A stretch of DNA of 64,000 bases from an uncultured Prevotella sp. (GTDB taxonomy: Bacteria; Bacteroidota; Bacteroidia; Bacteroidales; Bacteroidaceae). The notes under the pieces were generated by a model, which was not told the DNA's origin, made no database searches, and was given only the letters and a program-made list of their open reading frames with translations. This document shows, in pieces, positions 28,201 through 36,639 of the stretch; the first letter of the stretch is position 1; each line of letters starts with the position of its first letter. The stretch lies in NCBI GenBank assembly GCA_900540375.1, contig UQFS01000019.1, positions 1 through 64,000 on the forward strand, given 5' to 3'. Made by a program: the position numbers and the translations under genes.

Positions 28201-29302
28201 GAGTCTCACAGACCAGCAACAGGTGCTCATCAGCGTGGCCGACAACGGACCCGGCGTCAGTGACAAAGACAAGCCTCATCTCTTTGAACGGTTCTATCAG
28301 GCCGAAGACGGCAAGACGCATCAAGGCAGCGGCATCGGACTCAATCTGACGTGGGAATATACACAGATGCTCGGAGGAACAATCAAACTGGAAGACAATA
28401 AAAACCGTGGCGCGCTGTTCACGATCACGCTGCCGGCAAAAGACTTGAAAGCGGAGGGTGAAGGATATGTCCAGGCTTTGGACAATGACAACACAGTGCC
28501 TGCCGCCATCCCAACCAAAAGCACCGGCGCTGCCAACGAAAACCGCCGGCAGCAGCGCTCCACCCTGCTCTTGGTCGACGACAACACGGACTTCCTCGGC
28601 TTCCTCAGCGAAGAGCTGCAAGCCAACTACCGCATTCTGAAAGCCGAAAACGGCAAGCAGGCACTGGAAGTCATCCACCACGACATGCCCGACCTGGTGA
28701 TTACTGACGTGATGATGCCTGTGATGGACGGCAACGAGCTCTGCCGGAAAATCAAGGGAAGCGACAAGACGCATCATCTGCCCGTGATGGTGCTCACCGC
28801 ACGACTGGCCGACGAGAACGAGATAGAGAGCCGCGAATGCGGGGCCGACGACTATATCAAGAAGCCATTCAGCATGGATCTCTTCAGACTGCACATCGAC
28901 CAGTTGCTCAAGCAGGGCCGAATCGTCGACAACGGAAAGGTGGATCCGAAGATCAGCAAGACGGCCATCACCACACAGGACGAGGCATTTATCGACAAGG
29001 CTACGCACTATATCGAGGAACATCTCTGCGACTCGGAGCTGACCGTGGAGCAGATGAGCGATGACCTGGCCATGAGCCGTGTGCAGCTCTATCGCCGTAT
29101 CGTCAGCATCACGGGCAAGACACCGAGCGAGTTGATCCGTCTCGTACGTCTGCGCCACGCCGAGCGTCTGGTGGTACAAAGCCAGTTAAGTATCTCAGAG
29201 ATCAGCTACATGGTAGGCTTCTCCTCCACCCGCTACTTCTCCCGCTGCTTCAAAGAACTCTATGGTTACCTGCCCTCGAGGTACAAGAAAAATGCGGAGT
29301 GA
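25295..29302 (+). CDS. Hybrid two-component system sensor kinase/response regulator
   Basis: This 1335-residue one-protein signalling system senses a glycan breakdown product and switches on a utilization locus. After a signal peptide (about 1-28) come periplasmic two-component propeller repeats (about 35-690; motifs such as GYIWAGTPQGLNRYDG, GALWIGFYRMG and GRLWIANTSGLN), a Y_Y_Y domain (about 700-775) and one transmembrane helix (about 783-800). The cytoplasmic part has the H-box FFTNISHELRTPLTLIL with histidine 838, an ATPase domain with the DNGPGVSDKDKPHLFERF region, a receiver domain with phospho-acceptor aspartate 1138 in LVITDVMMPVMDG, and a C-terminal AraC-type helix-turn-helix pair. 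No utilization genes adjoin it; the only such locus in view starts at 62261. Confidence 0.95.
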   Translation: MNRHCYQQVKALWILTLLLTCVITAQAQNEVPHFFRLTYNDGLSDNKVNCIIKSHEGYIWAGTPQGLNRYDGFRIRVFHASPNNIHTLPDNNILNLYEDAEGQLWANTPAGHCRFSPKTEQVNRNTDQWLHQHHVSGHLLKMDTDEKHNLWILSINPNKLYYYDFQRHRATAMKVSARQLTNINSIHAEKEGLYLVYNNGAMAWVYRDSGKIAWTDHYIPDHDAAPDQHYRTTCDKQGNRWAWAESKAYYYQHSTHAWRLIYDKPVNDIATDQEGHGLLATDHNGLLMYDAAGNIVNHVLNIPTDSRSLSDNTLQCLYVDDLGALWIGFYRMGMAVRATQHSFFALMPLGDICTMAQDHDGTIWLGTNDRGIEWYDLKRDVRHITMAQSGLGSDVVVATLADRDGSLWFGAYQGGLAHLSKGKWTVYRQKNSGIAHDNVWALAQLRDGTIAIATLGAGLQQFDPKTGKFTTYNTRNSNLVSDYLSSLSAAPDGTLAIGHSQGVSLLRPGSRKFVNISQQGDRKGNQLTSLSVNQVLYDTSGRLWIANTSGLNVLEPKGQLLNTVSLQSLNDQTEVCAIAEDHYHNIWATTSDGLKRISTKTRQGESQYPVTSYGRAGGLQNRLFNKRSILCLRDGRILVGGIDGVNIVLPWSVSQQQSKARLLFSGLSLFDHVVGVGDSVNGHVVLTESLNDCRKIVLGHDENTFTIQLATTLAGQQAQPHILYRLRGYESKWSAAPSNDPYVHFTSLAPGRYTLEVRMTNADGTLSPRIDQLKIVIRPPFYLQPWALVVYVLLLLPLVWDIRRRLRLRRINELQKMKLRKQKEVEEAKIDFFTNISHELRTPLTLILSPLESMTRRQDYDATTLRQLRLIQRNARQLLMMVNKMLDLRRMMRGKEKVKLTTGDLISYIHELCEPFSALSDKGITLTFHAGVAHLILPFDKGKIDRMVTNLLSNAYKFTPVGGRVDVSVSLTDQQQVLISVADNGPGVSDKDKPHLFERFYQAEDGKTHQGSGIGLNLTWEYTQMLGGTIKLEDNKNRGALFTITLPAKDLKAEGEGYVQALDNDNTVPAAIPTKSTGAANENRRQQRSTLLLVDDNTDFLGFLSEELQANYRILKAENGKQALEVIHHDMPDLVITDVMMPVMDGNELCRKIKGSDKTHHLPVMVLTARLADENEIESRECGADDYIKKPFSMDLFRLHIDQLLKQGRIVDNGKVDPKISKTAITTQDEAFIDKATHYIEEHLCDSELTVEQMSDDLAMSRVQLYRRIVSITGKTPSELIRLVRLRHAERLVVQSQLSISEISYMVGFSSTRYFSRCFKELYGYLPSRYKKNAE

Positions 29303-29342
29303 GCCTATATAGTAAGGTATAGATGAAAAAAGCACCAAAAAA

Positions 29343-29374
29343 AGAGGAGGGCAACCCGTGGGCTACTCTCCTCT
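29343..29374. terminator. Two-way terminator between sensor gene and trxA
   Basis: AGAGGAG and CTCCTCT arms enclose an inner GGGC..CCC region. On the minus strand the stem is followed by TTTTTTTGG, serving trxA; the plus-strand side continues ATATCTTTT, serving the sensor gene. Confidence 0.7.
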
Positions 29375-29404
29375 ATATCTTTTCTTTAGCTAAATGCCAA
29401 TCGA

Positions 29405-29725
29405 TTACTTTTCCAACAGTGCCTTGAATTTCTCCTCGAACTTATCCTTAGAGGCAGCACCGACAAACTTGTCAACAAGCTGACCACCCTTGAAGAACAG
29501 CACGGTAGGGATATTGCGCACGCCAAACTCCATGGCGATGTCGTCGTTCTCCTCAACATCGCACTTGCCAACAACAATCTTGCCGTCGTACTCCTGTGCC
29601 AGCTCAGAGATGATCGGAGCCACCATGCGACAGGGACCGCACCATGTTGCCCAGAGATCAACTACCAATGGCAGTTCGCCATTCTTATAAGTCTCGAAAT
29701 TCTTGGTTGTAATTTCTACTTCCAT
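29405..29725 (-). CDS. trxA: Thioredoxin
   Basis: This 106-residue cytoplasmic disulfide reductase has the active site ATWCGPCRMVAP (cysteines about 29 and 32) and the cis-proline motif NIPTVLFFKGG. There is no signal peptide, so it is the general thioredoxin and not a periplasmic relative. It has its own promoter, convergent with the sensor gene at a shared terminator. It is a plausible electron donor for the thiol peroxidase encoded at 36112. Confidence 0.95.
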   Translation of the reverse strand: MEVEITTKNFETYKNGELPLVVDLWATWCGPCRMVAPIISELAQEYDGKIVVGKCDVEENDDIAMEFGVRNIPTVLFFKGGQLVDKFVGAASKDKFEEKFKALLEK

Positions 29726-29767
29726 TGCTTTACCTTTCTATTTTGTAACGTGATTAATTTTTGTTTG

Positions 29768-29799
29768 CAAAATTAAATAATAAAGTTGAGAATCCCAAA
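29768..29799 (-). promoter_or_regulatory. Promoter of trxA
   Basis: Minus-strand TTTG (plus 29796-29799), 20 bases, then TAATTTTG (plus 29768-29775). Confidence 0.65.
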
Positions 29800-29940
29800 C
29801 TTTTCGAATAAAAGATAGCCGACACTGAAAAACAGCAGAGCCTCGGTTCCGTTCCGATCATGGACTGAGACCCGGCATCTTCATCCTCATCTCCAGATTC
29901 CCAAAGCGGAAATGGGACTTGAAACGGCGGTAGCGGCTCT

Positions 29941-30354
29941 TTAGAAGGTGACGAGACGTGACCCGTCGGGCTGCTCGGCGATCGTGACCTTCACGGCATC
30001 TCCGGGCAGGATGTCCTCGATGAGCTCCGGCCACTCCAGGAAGCAGAGCGCACCACTATAGAAGTAATCTTCATAACCCATGTCATAGACTTCCTCCAAT
30101 TTCTTGATGCGGTAGAAGTCGAAATGGTAGATGAGCTCGTCGGTCTTTGACGAACGATACTCGTTGACAATGGCGAATGTAGGGGAGGTGATAACGTCCT
30201 CTACACCCAACTCTTCGCAGATGGCCTTGATGAAAGTCGTCTTTCCGGCTCCCATCTTACCGTAGAAGGCAAACACGGTGTGCTCGCCCATGGCTTTGAT
30301 AAACTCACGAGCCGCCTCGCGGATCGTGTCCAGTGATTGAATCTTTATCTCCAT
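29941..30354 (-). CDS. tsaE: tRNA threonylcarbamoyladenosine biosynthesis ATPase TsaE
   Basis: This 137-residue ATPase helps TsaB and TsaD put the t6A modification on tRNAs that read ANN codons. The P-loop FYGKMGAGKTTFIKAI (about 30-45) and the TSPTFAIVNEY segment are diagnostic, and YHFDFYRIKKLEEVYDMGYE carries the conserved aspartate-tyrosine pair. Length is normal. It lies 98 bases after dnaE in the same direction. Confidence 0.94.
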   Translation of the reverse strand: MEIKIQSLDTIREAAREFIKAMGEHTVFAFYGKMGAGKTTFIKAICEELGVEDVITSPTFAIVNEYRSSKTDELIYHFDFYRIKKLEEVYDMGYEDYFYSGALCFLEWPELIEDILPGDAVKVTIAEQPDGSRLVTF

Positions 30355-30452
30355 AATGATAAATCTATATTCTTTTCTTCTTTATATCATATGTATAAGG
30401 TATGCAGTCTCATTTATGCATTATCATTTATACACCATACATTATACATTCC

Positions 30453-33400
30453 TCAGTTGAGGAACAGTGTCATATCCTGCCTCCCGTCGACGTACTCCAC
30501 GAGTTGCTTGCCCACCTCCACGCGTTTGGTTGTGGCACGGAGGAGCAGTTTGGTACCCGTTTCCTCATCGTCGACATTGAAGCAGAGCTCGGTCTTGCCC
30601 GGTTTTTCATCGATTAGTGAGAGCAGGTCACTGACCGTTGACTCGTCGAGCGACTTGCTCTTGACCGAGATCGTCAGCCGGTTGATACGCGTGTCCTTGA
30701 CTTTGGCGAGGAACTCCACGCTCATCACGTTGAAACTATAGTACTGGCTCGTCGGGAAGCGCTTGAAGCACTTGGCAATGACATACACCGGCGAACCTTC
30801 CTTGAACCATCCTTGCCAGCGTGCCCAGTCGTCGCCGAAGAGTGCCAACTCGCCCGGACCTTCAAAATCCTCAATGGTGACAATGCCGAAAGGCTCGCCC
30901 CGCTTGTTGTAGCGCGTGGTGACTTTGGTGACCATACCGCCGAAGGTCAACTCACCACGCTGTGAGAGTTCCTCCCGGTTGTCGCGGTCGCCGACCTCAG
31001 CACAGCTGGTATTGCACAGATGGCGCAGCACGATGGCATACTCATCTAACGGATGAGCGCTGAGATAGATGCCGACGAGCTCCTTTTCCTTGCCCAAGCG
31101 CTCGATGGAACTCCACGGCTCGGCCTTGGGCAACGGCGGTGTAGCCACGGCAATGTCGCTGGCCATGGCACCGAAGAGCGAATTGGCAGCCTGACTCTTG
31201 TCCTCTTGATATTGCTGACCGAAGCGCACGATGAGATCGAGAAACACCTCACCTTTGGCATTGGGTGCGAGATACTGCTCGCGCTGATTGCCAAAGCAGT
31301 CAAAGCCTCCGCTGAGTGCCAGACTTTCAAAAGCCTTGCGGTTGACATCCTTCAGGCTGACACGCTCGGCAAAGTCGTAGATATCCTTATATGGTCCGTT
31401 GGATTCCCGCTCCTTGACGATGGCAGCTGCCGCGGTGGCCCCCATGCCCTTGATGGCAGAAAGACCGAAGCGGATCTCACCATTCTTGTTCACACCAAAC
31501 TGCACATAGCTCTCATTGACATCAGGACCCAGCGTCGGGATGTTCATCGACTTGCATTCCTCCATGAGCTTGGTGATCTCACCGATGTCGCTATGGCGGC
31601 GTGTCATCAGAGCAGCCATGTACTCTGCCGGGTAGTGGGCCTTGAGATAAGCGGTCTGGTAGGCCACCCACGAGTAGCAGGTAGCGTGAGATTTGTTGAA
31701 GGCGTAGGAAGCAAATTTCTCCCAGTCGGACCATATCTTCTCAAGTACTTTCGGGTCGTGGCCATTCTTCTGACCACCTTCGAGGAAGAGCGGCTTCATC
31801 TGGTCAACGATCTTCTTCTTTTTCTTACCCATGGCCTTACGCAGAGCATCGCTCTGTCCACGCGTGAAGTTGGCCAGCTGACGCGAGAGCAGCATCACCT
31901 GCTCCTGATAGACGGTGATACCATAGGTGTCCTTGAGGTATTTCTCCATGCAAGGAATGTCGTAGGTGATCGGCTCCTGACCGTTCTTACGGGCAATGAA
32001 CGAAGGAATGTAGTCCATAGGCCCCGGTCGGTAGAGGGCATTCATAGCGATCAAGTCCTCAAAGACGGTCGGCTTCAGCTCACGCAGGTATTTCTGCATA
32101 CCGGGCGACTCAAACTGGAAAGTACCGATGGTACGGCCCTGCTGATAGAGTTTATAGGTGAGATCATCGTCAATGGGGATGTTGTCGAGGTCAATGACGT
32201 CGCCTGTTGTCTGCTTGATGACCTTGCAAGCCTCCTTCAACTCAGAGAGCGTCTTCAGTCCGAGGAAGTCCATTTTGATCAGTCCGGTAGACTCGATGAC
32301 GTGTCCGTCGTATTGCGTGACGGCACATTTCAGTCCCGGGAAGTCGGGGTCGTCGGCCGTGGACACGGGAACCCAGTCGCTGATCGGGTCTCGGCAGATG
32401 ATGAAACCACAAGCGTGAAGGCCTGTGCCTCGGATGGTGCCCTCGAGCTGACGGGCATATTTGATGGTGTTGCGCTCACGGGGATCGGGTGAGGCCATCG
32501 CCTCGCGTAGCTCCGGCGTGCATTTGATGGCATTTCCCAAATTCATCTTCATGCCGTCGGGCAGTCGGTCGGGAATAGCTTTCTTCAATGCGTTGGCCTT
32601 CTCCAACGGCAGTTTCTCCACACGCGCCACGTCAGCAAGGGAGTTCTTCGTGGCCATGCTGCCATAGGTGATGATGTGGGCACAGTTCTCGTGACCGTAT
32701 TTGTCCATGACCCATCGGAGCACTTTACCACGTCCGTCGTCGTCGAAGTCAGTATCAATATCCGGGAGATTGACACGGTCAGGGTTGAGGAAACGCTCAA
32801 ACAGCAGGTCGTATTTCAATGGATCTATCTTCGTGATACCCAAACAATAGGCTACCACAGAACCAGCGGCGGAGCCACGACCCGGTCCCACCCACACGCC
32901 GAGCTCGTTGCGGGCGGAATTGATGAAGTCCTGCACAATGAGGAAGTAACCCGGGAAACCCATCGTCTTCATCACGTGCAGCTCGAAGTTGATATGCTCC
33001 TTGACGTTGTCAGGCAGCGGATCGCCGTAGCGCTTCTTCGCGCCATCGTAGGCGAGTTTGGCCAAATAGTCGGCCTCGAACTTGATGCGGTAGATCTTGT
33101 CATAGCCACCGAGGCGGTCGATAACGGCCTGCGCCTTGTCGGGAGGCAACGGGTTCTCACCGTGCTCATCGGTGGTGAACTCCTTGAAGAGCTGTTCCTC
33201 GGTAAATTTCTTGTGCCATTCCTCCTCCGTACCGAAACTCTCAGGAATGGGGAAGAACGGCATGACAGGTCCGTGATCGATGCTGTAGATCTCTACCTTA
33301 TCAAGAACTTCCTGCGTGTTGCGCAATGCCTCGGGTACATCGCTGAAGATGTCGTTCATCTCCTGCCTGGTCTTGAACCACTCCTGTTTGGTATAGAGCA

Positions 33401-34175
33401 TACGCGTAGGATCATCAAGATCCTTGCCAGTAGCCAGACAGAGCAGGTGGTCGTGGGCCTCGGCAGTGTCTTTGTCCTCGAAGTGACAGTCGTTGGTGCA
33501 GACGAGCTTGATACCTTCTTCCTTAGCAATCTTCATGATCGCGGCATTGGCGCGTTGCTGCAAAGGGAAGGTATCACGGTTGGCACGGATATTCGGGTCT
33601 TTAACCTCATGGCGCTGCAGCTCAAGATAGTAGTCATCGCCGAAGACACGGTGATACCAGCGGGCGGCTTCCTTGGCACCCTCGATGTCGCCTTTGAGAA
33701 TCTTGGCAGGCACCTCGCCGGCAATACACGCCGAACAGGCAATCAGATCCTCGTGATATTTCTCCAAGTCATAGCGGTCGGTACGCGGCCGATAATAGTA
33801 TCCGTCGGTCCAGGCGCGACTGACAAGCTTGATAAGATTCTTATATCCGTGGTAGTTCTTTGCCAACACAATGAGGTGATAGCCCGACTTGTCACCGGCA
33901 TCCTTGTTCTTGTCCTCCTTGTGATGGTGCGCCACATACATCTCACAACCAAAAATGGGCTTGAAAGGCTCCAGTCCGTCGGCCTTGCGCTGCTTGTTGA
34001 CACCGGCACAATAGTCCGAGAACTCTTTGATGCCATACATCACGCCGTGGTCGGTAATGGCCATGCCCCTCATGCCGTCCTTGATGGCCTTGTCGACCAG
34101 GTGAGGCACCTTAGACTGACCGTCAAGAATAGAATAATGTGTATGTACGTGCAAATGAACGAAATCTTCCATCAA
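30453..34175 (-). CDS. dnaE: DNA polymerase III alpha subunit
   Basis: This 1240-residue protein is the replicative polymerase. It opens with the PHP domain (FVHLHVHTHYSILDGQS, AITDHGVMYG). The catalytic aspartates of the polymerase core are in LPDIDTDFDDDGRG (about residue 470), near GPGRGSAAGSVVAYCLGIT. The finger and beta-binding regions, a helix-hairpin-helix (ALSAIKGMGATAAAAIVKE) and the OB-fold (TFGGMVTKVTTRYNKRG) follow in the usual order. Either of the two adjoining ATG codons at 34175 or 34172 could be used. The C-terminus is full length. A promoter lies immediately upstream. Confidence 0.97.
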   Translation of the reverse strand: MMEDFVHLHVHTHYSILDGQSKVPHLVDKAIKDGMRGMAITDHGVMYGIKEFSDYCAGVNKQRKADGLEPFKPIFGCEMYVAHHHKEDKNKDAGDKSGYHLIVLAKNYHGYKNLIKLVSRAWTDGYYYRPRTDRYDLEKYHEDLIACSACIAGEVPAKILKGDIEGAKEAARWYHRVFGDDYYLELQRHEVKDPNIRANRDTFPLQQRANAAIMKIAKEEGIKLVCTNDCHFEDKDTAEAHDHLLCLATGKDLDDPTRMLYTKQEWFKTRQEMNDIFSDVPEALRNTQEVLDKVEIYSIDHGPVMPFFPIPESFGTEEEWHKKFTEEQLFKEFTTDEHGENPLPPDKAQAVIDRLGGYDKIYRIKFEADYLAKLAYDGAKKRYGDPLPDNVKEHINFELHVMKTMGFPGYFLIVQDFINSARNELGVWVGPGRGSAAGSVVAYCLGITKIDPLKYDLLFERFLNPDRVNLPDIDTDFDDDGRGKVLRWVMDKYGHENCAHIITYGSMATKNSLADVARVEKLPLEKANALKKAIPDRLPDGMKMNLGNAIKCTPELREAMASPDPRERNTIKYARQLEGTIRGTGLHACGFIICRDPISDWVPVSTADDPDFPGLKCAVTQYDGHVIESTGLIKMDFLGLKTLSELKEACKVIKQTTGDVIDLDNIPIDDDLTYKLYQQGRTIGTFQFESPGMQKYLRELKPTVFEDLIAMNALYRPGPMDYIPSFIARKNGQEPITYDIPCMEKYLKDTYGITVYQEQVMLLSRQLANFTRGQSDALRKAMGKKKKKIVDQMKPLFLEGGQKNGHDPKVLEKIWSDWEKFASYAFNKSHATCYSWVAYQTAYLKAHYPAEYMAALMTRRHSDIGEITKLMEECKSMNIPTLGPDVNESYVQFGVNKNGEIRFGLSAIKGMGATAAAAIVKERESNGPYKDIYDFAERVSLKDVNRKAFESLALSGGFDCFGNQREQYLAPNAKGEVFLDLIVRFGQQYQEDKSQAANSLFGAMASDIAVATPPLPKAEPWSSIERLGKEKELVGIYLSAHPLDEYAIVLRHLCNTSCAEVGDRDNREELSQRGELTFGGMVTKVTTRYNKRGEPFGIVTIEDFEGPGELALFGDDWARWQGWFKEGSPVYVIAKCFKRFPTSQYYSFNVMSVEFLAKVKDTRINRLTISVKSKSLDESTVSDLLSLIDEKPGKTELCFNVDDEETGTKLLLRATTKRVEVGKQLVEYVDGRQDMTLFLN

Positions 34176-34222
34176 TTCTTCTTTTGAACTTTAAAAGCGT
34201 ATAATGAGCATAAAACCGAGTG

Positions 34223-34254
34223 TAAAGTTACGTCTAAAAAGCGAGACAACCAAA
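34223..34254 (-). promoter_or_regulatory. Promoter of dnaE
   Basis: Minus-strand TTTG (plus 34251-34254), 20 bases, then TAACTTTA (plus 34223-34230). It is back to back with the psd promoter. Confidence 0.55.
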
Positions 34255-34270
34255 AGTAGCATATAAAAAA

Positions 34271-34302
34271 TTTGTAGGAGTGATAAAAAAGAATTAACTT
34301 TG
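34271..34302 (+). promoter_or_regulatory. Promoter of psd operon
   Basis: TTTG at 34271-34274, 20 bases, then TAACTTTG at 34295-34302. It supports the start of psd at 34346 rather than at the earlier ATG at 34304, which would fall at the transcription start. Confidence 0.7.
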
Positions 34303-34345
34303 CATGCAAGTGACAAGGAAAAACCGAAACTCTCTTAGAGCAACC

Positions 34346-35038
34346 ATGGGAAAAAAGATACAGAAACTAAAGAAAATACGCATACACCGTGAGGGCAATG
34401 ACACATTGCTTTACGGACTCATCTTTATCATCGCCGCCGGCGCCGCACTGTGGTATGGCTTTGACACAAAGTGGCCGTTTTGGCTGTTCTTCGTCGTCTT
34501 TGGTGTCGTCTATGGCATCGTCTTCAATTTCTACCAGTGTCCGATCAGATTCCTCAACATGGAAGACACCGATAAGATCGTCGTGGCGCCTGCTGACGGC
34601 AAGATCGTGGTAATCGAAGAGGTGGAAGAGAATGAGTATTTCCACGACAAGCGGTTGATGATCAGCATCTTCATGAGCCTCTTTAACGTTCACGCCAACT
34701 GGTTCCCCGTAGACGGTAAGGTGAAGTTTGTCAAGCATCAGAACGGCAACTACCACAAGGCTTGGCTGCCCAAGGCCAGTGAAGAGAACGAGCGTGCCGA
34801 CACGATGATCACCACAGAGCATGGTGTCGACGTGCTGTGCCGACAGATCGCAGGCGCCATGGCCCGACGCATCATCACTTACGCTAAGGAAGGCGAAGAC
34901 TGTTATATCGACGAGCACCTGGGATTCATCAAACTCGGATCGCGTGTGGATGTCTTCCTACCCATCGGCAGTAAAGTGATGGTGAAGATGGGACAAAAGA
35001 CAACAGGCGACCAGACGATCCTCGCCAAGCTGCCCTAA
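34346..35038 (+). CDS. psd: Phosphatidylserine decarboxylase proenzyme
   Basis: This 230-residue enzyme makes phosphatidylethanolamine. It belongs to the short, archaeal-like Psd type. Two hydrophobic helices lie near the N-terminus (about 20-55). VAPADGKIVVIEE and NVHANWFPVDGKV are family motifs. The self-cleavage site is in GFIKLGSRVDVFLP (about 195-208), where the serine after glycine becomes the pyruvoyl group. The ATG at 34346 gives MGKKIQKLKKIRIHREGND. The next gene, pssA, makes its substrate. Confidence 0.95.
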   Translation: MGKKIQKLKKIRIHREGNDTLLYGLIFIIAAGAALWYGFDTKWPFWLFFVVFGVVYGIVFNFYQCPIRFLNMEDTDKIVVAPADGKIVVIEEVEENEYFHDKRLMISIFMSLFNVHANWFPVDGKVKFVKHQNGNYHKAWLPKASEENERADTMITTEHGVDVLCRQIAGAMARRIITYAKEGEDCYIDEHLGFIKLGSRVDVFLPIGSKVMVKMGQKTTGDQTILAKLP

Positions 35039-35112
35039 ATAAATAATGAGTAATGTATAGTGCATAAATAATAATGTATATTGTGCACAGACAAACAGAA
35101 TTAGTATTCACT

Positions 35113-35829
35113 ATGAATATCAAGAAACATATCCCCAACACGCTGACCTGCTGCAACCTCATCTCGGGCTGCATCGCTACGTGCTTTGCTTTTTTTCACG
35201 ACCCGGAACTGGCATTGCTGTGGATCATCATCGGGGCCGTTTTTGACTTCTTCGATGGTATGAGTGCCCGTCTGCTGCATGTGCCCTCACCTATCGGTAA
35301 GGAACTGGATTCGCTGGCCGATGATGTGACGTTTGGTGTAGCGCCCTCCACCATGCTGTTCTCCCAGTTGCTCGTGATGGACTACCCTTCTTGGCTGCAG
35401 CCGGTAGGCGACTATGTGGCTTTCGTAGCCTATATCATGGCTGCCTTCTCAGCACTTCGACTGGCAAAGTTCAATCTCGATGAGCGTCAGGCCATGGGTT
35501 TCATCGGATTGCCGACACCTGCCAACGCACTCTTTTGGGGCTCTCTGATCCTCAGCGCCAAGCATTGGGAGACGCTGTCGCCGTATATGTCCGTAGCACT
35601 CATCGCCCTCATGCTCGTCAGCTCATGGCTGCTCATCGCTGAGATCCCGATGTTTGCATTGAAATTCAAGCACTGGGGATGGAAAGGCAACGAGCTCCGC
35701 TACTCCTTCCTCATCACTTGCATTCCGCTATTGATCATCTTCCGTGAATATGCTTTCGCGATTATCATCGCATGGTACGTGGTTCTTTCTGTCATCAGCG
35801 ACGCGAAGAACGCTACAAGCAACAAGTAA
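35113..35829 (+). CDS. pssA: CDP-diacylglycerol-serine O-phosphatidyltransferase
   Basis: This 238-residue membrane enzyme joins serine to CDP-diacylglycerol to give phosphatidylserine, the substrate of the preceding psd. The CDP-alcohol phosphotransferase motif is seen as DGMSARLLHVPSPIGKELDS followed by LADD (about 50-73), with all the conserved aspartates. Several transmembrane helices follow. The ATG at 35113 gives MNIKKHIPNTLTCCNLISG; an earlier in-frame ATG at 35074 adds 13 residues unlike the family. Confidence 0.95.
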   Translation: MNIKKHIPNTLTCCNLISGCIATCFAFFHDPELALLWIIIGAVFDFFDGMSARLLHVPSPIGKELDSLADDVTFGVAPSTMLFSQLLVMDYPSWLQPVGDYVAFVAYIMAAFSALRLAKFNLDERQAMGFIGLPTPANALFWGSLILSAKHWETLSPYMSVALIALMLVSSWLLIAEIPMFALKFKHWGWKGNELRYSFLITCIPLLIIFREYAFAIIIAWYVVLSVISDAKNATSNK

Positions 35830-35841
35830 CCGGCAAAGAAA

Positions 35842-36099
35842 GTGTATCGCGGATTATCTACTATCGCATTGCTGTTATGCAGCAATGTCTTTATGACATT
35901 GGTTTGGTATGGCCATCTGAAACTGCAACAGGCACACATCAGTAACCACTGGCCACTGATCGGCGTCATCGTCTTTTCGTGGTGCATTGCCTTCTTTGAG
36001 TATTGTTGTCAGGTACCCGCCAACCGCATTGGCTTCCAAGGCGACGGCGGTCCCTTCTCTCTCATACAGCTGACAGACAATAACACAATAACACAATAA
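35842..36099 (+). pseudogene. DUF486 (DMT-like) membrane protein, C-terminally truncated
   Basis: This 85-residue frame from a GTG start has two hydrophobic helices and FFEYCCQVPANRIGFQGDGGPFSLIQL, the conserved centre of DUF486 small membrane proteins, which are usually about 110-120 residues. After that the sequence changes abruptly to TDNNTITQ and stops, with the last helix missing. The lost part is replaced by three copies of an AATAACAC-type repeat just ahead of the bcp gene. A deletion that joined the gene to the bcp leader explains this. The shortened protein may still be made, but it probably does not function normally. It lies 12 bases after pssA. Confidence 0.7.
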
Positions 36100-36111
36100 C
36101 ACATTATTATT

Positions 36112-36570
36112 ATGGAAATAGGAGATAAACTGCCGGAGTTCCTGGGAATTGACCAGGACGGCAATGAAGTGAAGTTGAGCGACTTCCAAGGCAAAAAGCT
36201 CGTACTCTATATCTATCCGCGCGACGCTACGCCGGGATGCACCAACGAGGCTTGCAACCTGCGCGACAACTATCAGTCGATGCTCGACAAAGGCTATGCC
36301 GTCGTCGGCGTGAGCATTCAAAGTGCAGAGAGCCACAAGAAGTTCATCGCAAAATACAGCCTGCCCTTCCCGCTCATCGCTGATACAGAAAAGAGACTCG
36401 TGGAGGCTCTTGGTGCCTACGGCGAGAAAAAGATGTATGGAAAGACCACGATGGGTACCTTCCGTACGACCTTCGTGACCGATGAGAACGGTGTGATCAC
36501 CGAGATCTTCCGTCCCAAGCAGATCAAGGTGAAGGAACATGCACAGCAGATCTTAGGCGCTGAAGCCTAA
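36112..36570 (+). CDS. bcp: Thiol peroxidase, Bcp/PrxQ type
   Basis: This 152-residue peroxiredoxin reduces hydrogen and organic peroxides using thioredoxin. The peroxidatic cysteine is in RDATPGCTNEACNLRD (about residue 44), and the second cysteine five residues on is the usual resolving cysteine of alpha-type PrxQ. The C-terminal FRPKQIKVKEHAQQIL matches the family. Rubrerythrin and thioredoxin genes elsewhere in the window fit an oxygen-sensitive anaerobe. Confidence 0.95.
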   Translation: MEIGDKLPEFLGIDQDGNEVKLSDFQGKKLVLYIYPRDATPGCTNEACNLRDNYQSMLDKGYAVVGVSIQSAESHKKFIAKYSLPFPLIADTEKRLVEALGAYGEKKMYGKTTMGTFRTTFVTDENGVITEIFRPKQIKVKEHAQQILGAEA

Positions 36571-36639
36571 ACGAAGCAACAGGAAGGTAATGACCCTCCC
36601 GATATTTGTTTCTATACAACAAAGAAAGGTAGCAAGACC

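Noticed and set aside
31053..32492. 479-codon frame antisense to dnaE
   Set aside because: Shadow of a well-conserved polymerase gene.
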